Assembly: GCF_019929345.1 (NCBI RefSeq)
Contig: NZ_JAHZPJ010000001.1
Coordinates: forward strand, 186,001 to 250,000
DNA from: Streptococcus oralis
Lineage (GTDB): Bacteria; Bacillota; Bacilli; Lactobacillales; Streptococcaceae
DNA length: 64,000 nt
Direction: 5' to 3'
The notes under the pieces are model-generated. The model saw only the letters and a program-made list of their open reading frames with translations, did no database searches and had not been told where the DNA came from. This document shows, piece by piece, positions 1 to 8,542 of the stretch (within the stretch, counting starts at the first letter, position 1; each line of letters begins with the position of its first letter). The position numbers and the translations under genes were made by a program.

Positions 1-74
1 AAATAAAGATTCAAGCCAGTAGCTAAGACAATTACAGAAGCAATCACGATTAGTATTTCTTTAAGTCCTGTCAT
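1..74 (-). CDS. N-terminal fragment of a small membrane protein, cut by the window edge
   Basis: An ATG on the minus strand at 74 is preceded by a strong ribosome binding site (GGGGGTG, about 6 bases before the start). The 24 visible residues start M-T-G-L-K-E-I-L-I-V and continue as one hydrophobic stretch, so this looks like an N-terminal membrane segment. It is the last gene seen in the LXG toxin locus on this strand and could be another membrane-anchored immunity or accessory protein, but too little is visible to name it. Confidence 0.5.
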   Translation of the reverse strand, partial: MTGLKEILIVIASVIVLATGLNLY

Positions 75-158
75 TTTTTCACCCCCTCTGTCTAAGTAAT
101 CATAGAAGTGTTGTTCATACAGCATTGCGTTGAGCAAGAAGTTACTTTCTCTAACAAT

Positions 159-692
159 CTAACCATACAAGGTTTGATACATTTTTTTCATGAAGTCATC
201 AATCTCGCTTTGAACACTTCTCAACAAGTAATCTTCTTCGGCTTGTGAGATAGAAACAATCTCTCTTTTCCCGTTACCATTTTGCTGAGAATAGCTGGAA
301 TCAATTAAATTCAGATTTTTATCTAAAATAAAAGCTACATGCGTTTGTTTTTCATTAATCTGTGTAATGAAAAATAACTGAAAATCCTTAGCATCCTTTT
401 TGGGAGGGCTAATTTTCAAATGTAACTCTCCTTCTATTTCTAATGGATAAATAACTCCATCCAATCGAATAGCTCCGTCAGAAGGAATAGTATAGCCTGC
501 CTTGCGGATGTCAGGTGCATATTTTTCTGATGCCATCAAACGATGAAGAACTTCAATTCTTTCATTTTTTTCAAAAGCTTCTTTTAAAGCACTAGATTGT
601 CGGAAATGATTGTAAGCAAAATATGAAGGGATTGCTAATAGGAACAAAAACAATACAATCAACCATTTAAGCTGTTTTACTTTATCTGACAT
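159..692 (-). CDS. membrane-anchored extracytoplasmic protein at the end of the LXG locus, candidate immunity protein
   Basis: A 177-residue protein with one N-terminal membrane helix (about residues 10-27, after a short Lys-containing start) and a soluble domain of about 145 residues expected outside the membrane. I do not recognise the family. The plan (short cytoplasmic tail, one helix, soluble domain) is the same as in TipC immunity proteins further along the window, which guard against toxins acting at the cell surface. The start at 692 has GAGGAAAG upstream. It lies 52 bases after the two paralogous candidate immunity genes and in the same direction, so it is probably in that operon. 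A role in immunity is inferred from position and topology only. Confidence 0.6.
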   Translation of the reverse strand: MSDKVKQLKWLIVLFLFLLAIPSYFAYNHFRQSSALKEAFEKNERIEVLHRLMASEKYAPDIRKAGYTIPSDGAIRLDGVIYPLEIEGELHLKISPPKKDAKDFQLFFITQINEKQTHVAFILDKNLNLIDSSYSQQNGNGKREIVSISQAEEDYLLRSVQSEIDDFMKKMYQTLYG

Positions 693-744
693 TCATCTTT
701 CCTCTATTCAACACTCACTTTCAAATAGGTGTCATTATCAGTTC

Positions 745-1374
745 TCACTCGTCTTCCTCGTCGTCATAAACTCGTTCACCATGGATTTGGATGTATTCTT
801 CATTTCTGCGGTCATCTTCTTCCCAAACTGGGTCTCTCACATCGTCCAAAAAGGGAATTTCTTCCAAACTCAGCTCATTAGCTTCTTCATAACTCATCGA
901 AAGGATATCCTCATGCCGATTTTTAAATTCCTCCACACTTAACCAGCTCTCTTTATCATCTTCGCTAATCTGACCATCAATAGCAGTCGAAATTTCAATG
1001 GCCATAATATACATAGCTCGTTTATCAACAGTGAGAAAGTCAAGGTGGGTAGAAGCTAAACGTAGACAGTCTCCTTTTTCTCGATAGTCTGTTGCTGGAT
1101 TGTCTTCAAAATCTAATTCAAGGTTTTCATATATATGACTTCCAAATTCGTTGGTAATCCCTTCTTTCAACTGAACATTATTCCATCTATTATCATGCAT
1201 CCACTTATTCAATTTCAAGTGAATAGTTGGGTCTGTTTTAAATGGGCGAGTATTCCCAAAATAAGAAATATCTACTGTCTTCCCATCTTTAGTATCAAAC
1301 CACATTCTCTTCGCTAGTTCTAAATAGTCAAACGGAATTTCTTTGGTATAATCGCCTTTGATATATAGTCTCAC
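745..1374 (-). CDS. second of two paralogous candidate immunity proteins for the LXG toxin
   Basis: A 209-residue soluble, very acidic protein ending in a D-D-E-E-D-E tail. It is a paralogue of the gene just upstream: the first 30 residues (Y-I-K-G-D-Y-T-K-E-I-P-F-D-Y) and roughly the last 95 residues are almost identical, while the middle (about residues 35-95) differs. There is no signal peptide or membrane helix, so it should act in the cytoplasm. The start is a GTG that overlaps the TGA of the upstream copy, so the two are probably translationally coupled. Tandem copies directly after a polymorphic toxin are typical of immunity genes. The family itself is not one I can name. Confidence 0.65.
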   Translation of the reverse strand: MRLYIKGDYTKEIPFDYLELAKRMWFDTKDGKTVDISYFGNTRPFKTDPTIHLKLNKWMHDNRWNNVQLKEGITNEFGSHIYENLELDFEDNPATDYREKGDCLRLASTHLDFLTVDKRAMYIMAIEISTAIDGQISEDDKESWLSVEEFKNRHEDILSMSYEEANELSLEEIPFLDDVRDPVWEEDDRRNEEYIQIHGERVYDDEEDE

Positions 1375-2000
1375 TCGTCTTCCTCGTCATCATAAACTGG
1401 CTCGCCATGGATTTTGATGTATTCTTCATTTCTACGGTCATCTTCTTCCCAGACTGGGTCTCTTACATCGTCCATAAACGGAATTTCTCCCAAACTCAGC
1501 TCATTAGCTTCTTCATAACTCATCGAAAGGATATCCTCATGCCGGTTTTTAAATTCCTCCACACTTAACCAGCTCTCTTTATCATCTTCGCTAATCTGAC
1601 CATCAATAGCAGTCGCAATTTCAATGGCCATAATATACATAGCTCGTTTATCAACAGTGAGAAGGTCAAGGTGCTTAGAAGCAATTCTTAAACATTCACC
1701 TTTCTCACGAAAGTCCGACATGATAGCATCTTCATAGTCTAACTGTATATATTCTGACTTATGGGATAAAAAATCATACTTTATCCCTTCCTTAATCTGA
1801 ACACTTTTCCATCTATCATCATGAGTTTTCTTGTCTAATTCTAAGTGAATAGAAAGTTTCTCAATTGGTAGTTCTAGATACCCAGCATACGACAAATCCG
1901 GCTCTTTTCCATCTTTTTCCTCAAACCACATCCTTTTCGCTAGTTCCATGTAATCAAATGGAATTTCTTTGGTGTAATCGCCTTTGATGTAAACTTTCAT
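1371..2000 (-). CDS. first of two paralogous candidate immunity proteins for the LXG toxin
   Basis: A 209-residue acidic, cytoplasmic-looking protein starting M-K-V-Y-I-K-G-D-Y. I chose the ATG at 2000 because a clear GGAGG lies 4 bases before it and this gives the same length as its paralogue; an upstream extension would overlap the toxin gene. It follows the LXG toxin stop by 8 bases, the usual position of the cognate immunity gene. The C-terminal half (from A-I-D-G-Q-I-S-E-D-D onward) is almost identical to the next gene while the centre diverges, suggesting duplication with the specificity region changed. Immunity function is inferred from position and duplication. Confidence 0.68.
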   Translation of the reverse strand: MKVYIKGDYTKEIPFDYMELAKRMWFEEKDGKEPDLSYAGYLELPIEKLSIHLELDKKTHDDRWKSVQIKEGIKYDFLSHKSEYIQLDYEDAIMSDFREKGECLRIASKHLDLLTVDKRAMYIMAIEIATAIDGQISEDDKESWLSVEEFKNRHEDILSMSYEEANELSLGEIPFMDDVRDPVWEEDDRRNEEYIKIHGEPVYDDEEDE

Positions 2001-2008
2001 TTTTCCTC

Positions 2009-3577
2009 CTATGATTTTAACCACTTAACAGCTTTTAAAATATATTTGACTAATTGATTTTTTTCATAATTTGATAATTTATTCAATTCTGAAATATCAT
2101 CAATCCATTCTCTAGCACTTGCTGCATCGACAATTTCATCCATTCCCCTATGGGCATTAACTCTATAACCTGATTTTCCTCCCCCTGACTGAATCTGAAC
2201 TTTACCACTATGGGGTTCTGCATCTACGCGAATATTCCCTTTCTTTCCTTTTACTTTTCCTTCAACAGTCCCAAAAGTCTTACTCGTAGGTTTATTGGCC
2301 TTCCAGCTATCGTAGTTGCTAGAATAATTAACCTGAATTTCGCCATTTAGTAAGGCCGTATTTGTAATAGCTGATAAGCTAGTTACTGCTCCACTAGATA
2401 TCAGTACATTTCCATATTGTACCACTGATACAGATACTGCGGTACCAACTACGAGACTTCCTCCCATTGTTGGTGGACTAGCCATTATACTCAATGTTTC
2501 GAGAGCACCACTCGCAAAGTAGACTCCTAAACCAGAGAAAATTTGAGCTACTCCACTCCAAAATTCGACTGAATTTGCTTCAAAGTTTTGGGCTTTTAGT
2601 TCATCAAGCTTTTTGTTAACCAAATGAGTATAATCATCATCATACTTCCCATTTTTTAAAACGACATAGCCTTGCTCCAAGGAATGAATTTCAATGATAT
2701 TCCCTGTTTCATCAATCTTAAGAGTGTGATTGTAGTCGTCGATTATTTTATCCCATTCGGACTTGTCGTGACCTTTTAAGCGCTTCTTTAATTCAGCACG
2801 ATAGTAGGCATCACCATCGTCCGATAGCATCATATCCCTAGAAGCTTTATTGATGGCACGAGTTTCAGAGTCTTGAAAATCTCTTTTGGCATGCGAAACA
2901 ATCTTCACATCCTTCATCTTTTGCACCCAGCTCATGTCCAGACCGTCCGCATAGTAGTTGCCATCGCTATCGACAATGATTTTACTTAGTTGCGTAGCTC
3001 CTTGAATCGCTAAGCTAAGGACTTCTAGACTATCACTGAAATACTGGGAAACTTGTGAGACAAAAAATTCTAGTTTTTCAATCTTGTCATCCAAATCCTG
3101 AATACCTGACTCGATTTGAGACTTAGTATTGTAGAGGATGGTCTTCTCAGAGAAAGCTTTCCCCCAATTAAGTGTAAAGAGATCTTTGATTTGATTTAAC
3201 CAGTTCTCCCTCGCTTGAATCTGAGCTTCTACGATAGCTAGCTGCTCTTCTCTCAATTTTTTCAGTTTCTTGAGCTGGTCCAGGTCCAAATCTCCATATC
3301 CAGAGACCTGAGCATCTGCATTTTTGTAGGAGGTCAACTCTAGTTGGATATCATCTATCGCTGCTTGTAACTTCTTGATGCTAGGGATGATAATCTCTGT
3401 AAAGAGACCCTTCCCAGCTGTGTAGGCTGCTCCTGTCAGCTCACCTGAGTCTAAAGAGGAAATCAGGTGGTCACATCCACTAGATAAGCGGTCCGTGACT
3501 TCATTTGCGACTTGGAGATTGTTAGTCATGGCCTGAATCAATTCTTGGGATTCTTGTGCACTGTATTTTACTCCCAT
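2009..3577 (-). CDS. LXG-domain type VII secreted toxin with a short C-terminal toxin domain
   Basis: A 522-residue LXG polymorphic toxin. Residues 1 to about 200 are the helical LXG targeting domain, with the L-T-G motif near residue 47 and long coiled coil after it. A linker with two hydrophobic Gly/Ala-rich stretches follows (about residues 340-410, F-W-S-G-V-A-Q-I-F-S-G-L-G and M-G-G-S-L-V-V-G). The last 110 residues are a Lys/Gly-rich domain with G-N-I-R-V-D-A-E-P-H-S-G-K-V-Q-I-Q. That pattern reminds me of small toxin domains annotated as polymorphic toxin type 24 (possibly a nuclease), but this is an impression, not an alignment. LXG proteins leave through the type VIIb system bound to two small helper proteins; both helpers are encoded just upstream and immunity candidates just downstream. 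The start overlaps the preceding gene by 10 bases. Confidence 0.82.
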   Translation of the reverse strand: MGVKYSAQESQELIQAMTNNLQVANEVTDRLSSGCDHLISSLDSGELTGAAYTAGKGLFTEIIIPSIKKLQAAIDDIQLELTSYKNADAQVSGYGDLDLDQLKKLKKLREEQLAIVEAQIQARENWLNQIKDLFTLNWGKAFSEKTILYNTKSQIESGIQDLDDKIEKLEFFVSQVSQYFSDSLEVLSLAIQGATQLSKIIVDSDGNYYADGLDMSWVQKMKDVKIVSHAKRDFQDSETRAINKASRDMMLSDDGDAYYRAELKKRLKGHDKSEWDKIIDDYNHTLKIDETGNIIEIHSLEQGYVVLKNGKYDDDYTHLVNKKLDELKAQNFEANSVEFWSGVAQIFSGLGVYFASGALETLSIMASPPTMGGSLVVGTAVSVSVVQYGNVLISSGAVTSLSAITNTALLNGEIQVNYSSNYDSWKANKPTSKTFGTVEGKVKGKKGNIRVDAEPHSGKVQIQSGGGKSGYRVNAHRGMDEIVDAASAREWIDDISELNKLSNYEKNQLVKYILKAVKWLKS

Positions 3578-3924
3578 GGTAGCCGGTTCCTTTCTGATAT
3601 CAGTTCTTCTCTGGCTTCATCGAAAGACCGACGTGCCTTCTTCGTTTGTTTTCCCAATTCATCCAGTTCCTCATCTACATAGGAGTTGACCTGTCGCTGA
3701 ATGGTTCTATTTTCACTTTCGATTTGCTCTATCATTTGACGAGAACTGGGTGAGAGAGCCAATAGAGTCGCCATACGATGGTGGATGCTCTGGATTTCTG
3801 AGTGAAAGTGAGTTAGCTGCTGTTCATATTGTCTTTTTAGAGTCTGAAGACTTTCTTCTTTATCGTCAATCTTGACAATTTCTCTCCAAAGTTTGTAGCG
3901 TTTTTCTTCGTTCTTATCTGCCAT
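3568..3924 (-). CDS. LXG helper protein, Lap2-like coiled coil (DUF3958 type)
   Basis: About 118 residues, almost entirely charged coiled coil (many Glu, Lys, Arg and Gln). Its place between a small WXG-like gene and the LXG toxin is that of Lap2 (DUF3958) proteins, which bind the LXG domain together with Lap1 and target it to the type VIIb secretion system. The start is uncertain: the ATG at 3924 comes 2 bases after the upstream stop, while an ATG at 3939 would overlap the upstream gene and add five residues. Neither has a strong ribosome binding site, so coupling to the upstream gene is likely. Confidence 0.66.
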   Translation of the reverse strand: MADKNEEKRYKLWREIVKIDDKEESLQTLKRQYEQQLTHFHSEIQSIHHRMATLLALSPSSRQMIEQIESENRTIQRQVNSYVDEELDELGKQTKKARRSFDEAREELISERNRLPWE

Positions 3925-3926
3925 TT

Positions 3927-4202
3927 TTAATGTTCCCATCTCTTAGCCAGCTCTACGTCGCGTTTTTCAATCTTATGAGCAATTTCTGGAAACTTATTTG
4001 CTTGGGTCAAAACAGCCGAGCTGAAATCACTGACTGCCTGAAGCATTTGGTTGCAGGCCTGACGTCCCGCTTCCATCCCAGCGATTTCAGAAGTATATGA
4101 AAATTCTACTTGCTGATTTTGCTTCTTGCTCGTGTCATACCCGACCAATTCATTAATAGCTGCCTCTGCTGCTATCGTGCTAGATTTTATCTTTCCACCC
4201 AT
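3927..4202 (-). CDS. LXG helper protein, Lap1-like small helical protein (WXG100-like)
   Basis: A 91-residue small helical protein, first gene of the LXG operon. Size, helical content and order (small helical protein, coiled coil, LXG toxin, immunity) match the Lap1 (DUF3130/TIGR04197) class of type VIIb targeting factors, which pair with an LXG domain much as WXG100 proteins do. It ends with W-E-H and carries no signal peptide. An extended -10 element lies about 40 bases upstream. The assignment rests on context and size rather than on a diagnostic motif. Confidence 0.65.
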   Translation of the reverse strand: MGGKIKSSTIAAEAAINELVGYDTSKKQNQQVEFSYTSEIAGMEAGRQACNQMLQAVSDFSSAVLTQANKFPEIAHKIEKRDVELAKRWEH

Positions 4203-4238
4203 ACTTCAAACTCCCCTTATTCATTGTATATTGACCAT

Positions 4239-4247
4239 ATCATAACA
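4239..4247 (-). promoter_or_regulatory. extended -10 promoter element for the LXG operon
   Basis: Read on the minus strand this is TGT-TATGAT, an extended -10 element, about 37 bases before the first helper gene. No good -35 was found, which is common for extended -10 promoters in streptococci. Confidence 0.4.
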
Positions 4248-4414
4248 CAAAAATAGTACGATTTCAAAATGAATCATAAGGAACTAAAGAGTTTCCATAT
4301 TATCAAAACTATCAAACTCAACACCTTTAGTTTTTGGAACTTTAACAACTCTAAAAAACGGATTTTTATTTCTCTAAATATAAAAATGGAGAAGATAGTA
4401 ATTATCCTCTTCAT

Positions 4415-4810
4415 ATGTTAGCTTTTCCCCAACCCACTACAGTTGACAAAGAGGCCAATAAACGAATTAAGACCAAACTAAAACATCTTGTCGGCACCAT
4501 CTGGGGAACAATATTGGAACTTGGTGACATTCGTAGATTTCACTCTGCCAATCAAATCAATGTTTTTATCGGCATTGACCTCAGACACTATAAATCTGGA
4601 AACTTTTTAGCCAAGGAACATATCACCAAACGTGGAAATCCCTATGCCGGAAAGATTCTCTTTAAGTGCATTCATAACATAGCTTTAGCTAGCTACACCA
4701 ATCCTTGTCATATCGCAGACTTCTATGAGAAACGGAAAAGACAATCGCAAGTGACTTCAACCAAACCACACACGAGTTTGACTATTAAATTCAGACTATG
4801 GAACTCAAAC
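4415..4810 (+). pseudogene. IS110-family transposase remnant (C-terminal part)
   Basis: The translation contains G-D-I-R-R-F-H-S-A-N and, further on, I-G-I-D-L-R-H-Y-K-S-G-N-F followed by H-I-T-K-R-G-N-P-Y. This matches the layout of the C-terminal transposase_20 domain of IS110/IS116 elements (G-I-D-P...S-G...ITKRG), including a Y-E-K-R-K-R segment near the end. The N-terminal DEDD catalytic domain is absent and the reading drifts away from the family after about 4760, so this is a dead fragment. It separates the LXG locus from the iron-transport operon and marks past rearrangement here. The sequence from 4203 to 4414 holds only the LXG promoter region and AT-rich DNA. Confidence 0.7.
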
Positions 4811-4852
4811 TATTTTTCATCAAATATCTTGATATACTTGACAAATAGTAGA

Positions 4853-4931
4853 AAAGGATTTAGTCCTGTGCAATACAGAACTAAATCCTTTCAATCACTA
4901 TTTATCCAACTTTTGGGGGCAGTACATTAAC
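4853..4931. repeat. 12-base perfect hairpin followed by an IS-end-like sequence
   Basis: AAAGGATTTAGT at 4853-4864 is exactly complementary to ACTAAATCCTTT at 4880-4891, with an inner CTGT/ACAG pairing. After it, CAACTTTTGGGGGCAGTACA at about 4908-4927 closely resembles CTAACTTTTGGGGTCAGTACA at about 51334-51354. Both look like leftover insertion-sequence termini. Confidence 0.5.
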
Positions 4932-4937
4932 AGGCGG

Positions 4938-5633
4938 TTATGATTCGATTTTCCATTTTTGAGCCAACCAGTTAGAAAAAGCTAGAAATCGCTCAGCCAC
5001 TTGCTCATGATGCCCATAAGAATCAAAGACAAACTGACCAGCCGGATAGCGTTGCTGAAGACTGGTATGGATCTGCTCAGCATAGGCTGGTGCTTGAGCC
5101 AAGCGATTGGTATGATGGGCTCCTTCTGTTTGACCATTCTGTAAATACAGCAAACAGTCCAAATTTTTCACCTTTTCTTCCTTGCAATAAGTCGTAAAAT
5201 CAGGATACCAAAAGGAACCGCAGATAGAGAAGACACAGGAGACCTTGTCAAAATGGAAAAGACTGTATACAGCCGCCAAACCACCTAGTGAGTAACCTCC
5301 ATAAGCAAGGCGATTTTTGTCCAGGCGATAAAGTGACTGCAACTTGTCTAAAAGACCTCCAAATAAATGACTATGATAGGTATTTGCCTGACCGCCAAAA
5401 TCTGGAGCCCCATCTCTCAGAGCAGCTGCCTTCCATGGAGTGTAATCGTCTAGGCGATTTTTAGAGGTCAAACCCACTAAAATCACAGATTCTGAAAGGG
5501 AAGAGAGGAAATCCAAGTTTCCATCATTCAAGAGAATAACTGGATAGGTTTGATTGGGATCATAGGTCGAAGGAAGACTGACCTTGACTTGGATCCCTTC
5601 CCAGTCAAACTCATTATTTATTGATAAAGTCAT
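4938..5633 (-). CDS. cytoplasmic alpha/beta-hydrolase, probable ferric-siderophore esterase
   Basis: About 231 residues of putative-esterase (Fes/IroE/esterase D-like) fold. The nucleophile elbow is G-G-Y-S-L-G-G, the family's GxSxG, and a His near the C-terminus (Y-G-H-H-E-Q) is a good catalytic base. There is no signal peptide. I chose the ATG at 5633; a TTG seven codons upstream is possible but lacks a ribosome binding site. The start overlaps the end of the substrate-binding protein gene by 20 bases, so it is the last gene of the iron-uptake operon. An esterase in this place most likely opens imported ferri-siderophores to free the iron. The substrate is inferred. Confidence 0.72.
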   Translation of the reverse strand: MTLSINNEFDWEGIQVKVSLPSTYDPNQTYPVILLNDGNLDFLSSLSESVILVGLTSKNRLDDYTPWKAAALRDGAPDFGGQANTYHSHLFGGLLDKLQSLYRLDKNRLAYGGYSLGGLAAVYSLFHFDKVSCVFSICGSFWYPDFTTYCKEEKVKNLDCLLYLQNGQTEGAHHTNRLAQAPAYAEQIHTSLQQRYPAGQFVFDSYGHHEQVAERFLAFSNWLAQKWKIES

Positions 5634-6624
5634 TGATTTTCTCAAGGGAATCAATCACTGCTGGACCATAGTCCATCAACTCGTCGTAAGAGATGGTCAT
5701 GATTTTTTGATTCTTAATTGCAGGAACACCTTCCAAAACAGCATTTGCCTTCATCAATTCTACTGCGTTGGCATCCAATTTTTTATTACGGTCACTGGTT
5801 ACATAGATAATCAACTCAGGATCCATTGACACGAGATTTTCCAAGGTCAAGCCTGAGGTTCCCGTTGCAACGTTGGTATAACCAAGTTGATTTAGCAGGC
5901 TTTCTTGCAAAGCAGACTTGTAGGCACCAAAGGTTTCATCATTATAAGCAACCATAATCAAAGCCTTTTTCTTTTCACCTTGGCTTGTTGGGTTTGCTTT
6001 CTTAACAGCGTCAATTTTAGCTTGTAATTGGGCTGCGTATTCATTGGCCTTGTCCTGAACATTGAAAATCATTCCAAGATTTTTGACATCTTCTACGATA
6101 TTTCCCAAATCTTGCTGAATTGTTGAGAGAGAAGCTTTTTGCGTATAGACTGGGATTTTGTTTTCATTCCAAGTGCTAACTGTTCCCAAGGATTTTTCAG
6201 AAAACATCATGTTTCGACCCATCACAGCATCTGGCTCATAAGAAAGGACTGTCTCTTGAGAGATTGTTTTTTTATCACCGATTTGAGGAATCGTTGCAAT
6301 CGCGTCCTTGTATTTACCTGTTACAGCATTGTCAGGGTTGAGCATGCCAGCAATTTTATCCTTCAAGCCTAACTCCAATAAGATTTCAGTGGTTGAAAGA
6401 TTATTTGTGATAACTTTTTCAGGTGCCTTGTCAAAGACTTGTTCGACTTCATTTCCCTTAGCATCATAGGTCTTGACCGTTAGCGGATAAGTCGTCTCTG
6501 TGCTGGCCTTTTGACTTGTTTCTGTACTAGATTGTGTGGTAGCTTTTTCTGTAGTAGTATTACCACAAGCTGCCATGGTTAGGGTAGCTACTGCTACGAG
6601 TAAAATGCTCAGTGTTTTTTTCAT
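5614..6624 (-). CDS. iron-siderophore ABC transporter substrate-binding lipoprotein
   Basis: A 336-residue lipoprotein with a signal peptide and lipobox (L-T-M-A-A-C, Cys near residue 20), a Ser/Thr-rich linker, and a FecB/FepB-type (TroA superfamily) binding domain with two lobes joined by a long helix around residues 190-215. The family collects ferric siderophores, haem or related iron chelates at the membrane surface. It lies downstream of a FecE-type ATPase and a FecCD permease and upstream of an esterase. Only one permease gene is present, so the permease probably works as a homodimer, unlike the two-permease Pia-type operons. The ligand cannot be read from the sequence. Confidence 0.85.
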   Translation of the reverse strand: MKKTLSILLVAVATLTMAACGNTTTEKATTQSSTETSQKASTETTYPLTVKTYDAKGNEVEQVFDKAPEKVITNNLSTTEILLELGLKDKIAGMLNPDNAVTGKYKDAIATIPQIGDKKTISQETVLSYEPDAVMGRNMMFSEKSLGTVSTWNENKIPVYTQKASLSTIQQDLGNIVEDVKNLGMIFNVQDKANEYAAQLQAKIDAVKKANPTSQGEKKKALIMVAYNDETFGAYKSALQESLLNQLGYTNVATGTSGLTLENLVSMDPELIIYVTSDRNKKLDANAVELMKANAVLEGVPAIKNQKIMTISYDELMDYGPAVIDSLEKINDFINK

Positions 6625-6643
6625 CTTATTTTCCTTTTCATTT

Positions 6644-7399
6644 TTATAAATAGTGAATCATGGCTTGCTGATCCTCGGTCCAAGTAACCTGACTTTGAAC
6701 TCCATATACAGTTTGCAATGACTCTGGGGTGATGGTCTCCTTTGGAGTCCCTTGGTAAAGGATTTCCCCCTCTTTCATCAGATAGAGATAATCCGAATAG
6801 CGACAAGCAAGTTGAATGTCATGTAGGACAGCTAGAACATTGACCTTAAGATTCTTCACAATGGCCAACAAGTCTAGCTGATACTTGATATCTAGGTGAT
6901 TGGTTGGTTCATCCAGGAGCAAGAGGGTCGGTTCTTGCGCTAAGGCACGTGCCAACAAGACTCGTTGCTTTTCTCCACCTGACAGAGATGAATAGAGACG
7001 AGTTTTCTTCTCAAGCATATCCACCTTGACGAGAGCATCTTGAACGATGGCATAATCCCTTTCCTTTTCCTTCTGTAAAAAAGAGAGGTGAGGCGTTCTT
7101 CCCAGCAAGACGATTTCCTCAACTGTACAATCAAACTGCAATTGATTAAACTGGGTGACAACTGCCATTTGCTTGGCTGTTTCTTTGAGTGACCAATGCT
7201 CCAGCGGCTTTCCATCTAGGCTTATCAAGCCTTTGTCCGCCCTTTCCTGACGATAGAGGAGTTTAAGCAGGCTGGTTTTTCCACTTCCATTTGGCCCTAG
7301 TATCGTATGAAATTGATGCCCCTCAACCTTAAGAGAAACTCCTTTTAAGATTTTTTTCTCTCCTAGTCCAAAGTGGACATCCTGACAAATCAAGTCCAT
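6644..7399 (-). CDS. FecE-type iron ABC transporter ATP-binding protein
   Basis: A 251-residue ABC ATPase with Walker A G-P-N-G-S-G-K-T, Q-loop region T-Q-F-N-Q, signature L-S-G-G-E-K-Q-R-V, Walker B L-L-L-L-D-E-P-T-N-H-L-D and switch His in V-L-H-D-I. The T-N-H-L-D after Walker B is typical of the FecE/FhuC/BtuD group that imports iron chelates. The gene starts one base after the permease stop and is followed after 19 bases by the binding-protein gene. Confidence 0.9.
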   Translation of the reverse strand: MDLICQDVHFGLGEKKILKGVSLKVEGHQFHTILGPNGSGKTSLLKLLYRQERADKGLISLDGKPLEHWSLKETAKQMAVVTQFNQLQFDCTVEEIVLLGRTPHLSFLQKEKERDYAIVQDALVKVDMLEKKTRLYSSLSGGEKQRVLLARALAQEPTLLLLDEPTNHLDIKYQLDLLAIVKNLKVNVLAVLHDIQLACRYSDYLYLMKEGEILYQGTPKETITPESLQTVYGVQSQVTWTEDQQAMIHYL

Positions 7400-7400
7400 A

Positions 7401-8447
7401 TCAGGCCCTCACCTCCCTTCGCCTACCTCCAACAATGTAGATGAAGAAGGGAGCACCTACTAAGGCTGTAAAAATACCAATCGGCAACTCAGCATTTTGA
7501 ATGATGACACGAGAGAGTACATCTGCCCAGACGACAAAGAGGGCGCCCAGTAAGGTCGCAACGGGAAAAAGTCTCATGTAATTCGTTCCTACTAACCCTC
7601 GAGCTAAGTGAGGAGTAATCAGACCAACAAATCCAATAATCCCACAAGTTGCCACTAATACTGCTGTCAGAACAGCCACCATGGTCACATAAAGATACCA
7701 ATAAAAGCGTAAGGGAATCCCCAAAGTTAAAGCAGCCTCATCTCCCATCATCATCGCATTAAAAACACGATACTGAGTAGAAAAAAATAGAAAGGCCATT
7801 CCTACTACTATAGTTGGCAGGACCAAGTCTGCCCAGGTAGTTCCAGCAAGCGAGCCCATGGTCCAAAACTTAATGGTCATCACACTGTCAGCATTAGCTC
7901 CAACTGAGATAATAAAGTTGGAAAATGCCAGAAAAAGGGCATTGACCACCGTTCCTGATAAGATCAGACTAGAAGTCGTCATTCTTCCCTGCATAGAGGC
8001 AATGATGAGGACAGCGATTGTTGCCAAAATAGCTCCAAGAAAAGCTCCAAGGCTAATCATCACTTTTAAGCCAAGAATGATGCTCAAAGTTGCACCTAGA
8101 GTTGCACCCGCAGAGATGCCTAAGACATAGGGCTCAGCAATAGGATTATTCACTGTGGACTGCATCACGCTACCACACATAGAAAGACCAGCACCTACTA
8201 TCAATCCTAACAATACTCGGGGGAATCTCATGTTCCATACAATGGCAAGAGTGGACTTGGAAACCTCTCCTATCTCAAGAGGAAAACCCAACCTGCTCAA
8301 AATAATCCGATAGGTATCACCTAGATCAATCGCAACGGATCCCATAGAAACTGCTAGAAGGAGGGAAATCCCTAAAACAGCTAGCAAAATACCTAAAAGT
8401 AACACAAATTGCAGGTCCCGTCGGCTTCCAGAAAATTTGGAAAGCAT
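7401..8447 (-). CDS. FecCD-family iron ABC transporter permease
   Basis: A 348-residue polytopic protein of the FecCD/BtuC family with about ten membrane helices. The family's G-L-I-V-G-A-G-L-S-M-C-G-S-V-M-Q motif is near residues 78-93, and the cytoplasmic coupling region with G-L-I-T-P-H-L-A-R is near residue 275. First gene of the four-gene iron operon. The 150 bases upstream, shared with the end of the TelC/TipC operon, are AT-rich and may hold an iron-responsive promoter, but I could not pick a clear operator. Confidence 0.88.
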   Translation of the reverse strand: MLSKFSGSRRDLQFVLLLGILLAVLGISLLLAVSMGSVAIDLGDTYRIILSRLGFPLEIGEVSKSTLAIVWNMRFPRVLLGLIVGAGLSMCGSVMQSTVNNPIAEPYVLGISAGATLGATLSIILGLKVMISLGAFLGAILATIAVLIIASMQGRMTTSSLILSGTVVNALFLAFSNFIISVGANADSVMTIKFWTMGSLAGTTWADLVLPTIVVGMAFLFFSTQYRVFNAMMMGDEAALTLGIPLRFYWYLYVTMVAVLTAVLVATCGIIGFVGLITPHLARGLVGTNYMRLFPVATLLGALFVVWADVLSRVIIQNAELPIGIFTALVGAPFFIYIVGGRRREVRA

Positions 8448-8542
8448 GCAAACCTCCTTTGATAGAATCTTAAAAATTTAGAAAATTCTCATGAAAAGTA
8501 TACCATATTTCTACTAGATGAACAAGGATAGAAACATATATA

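Noticed and set aside
7858..8130. Open frame on the plus strand within the FecCD permease gene
   Set aside because: It is opposite a well-conserved gene, with no ribosome binding site or family match.
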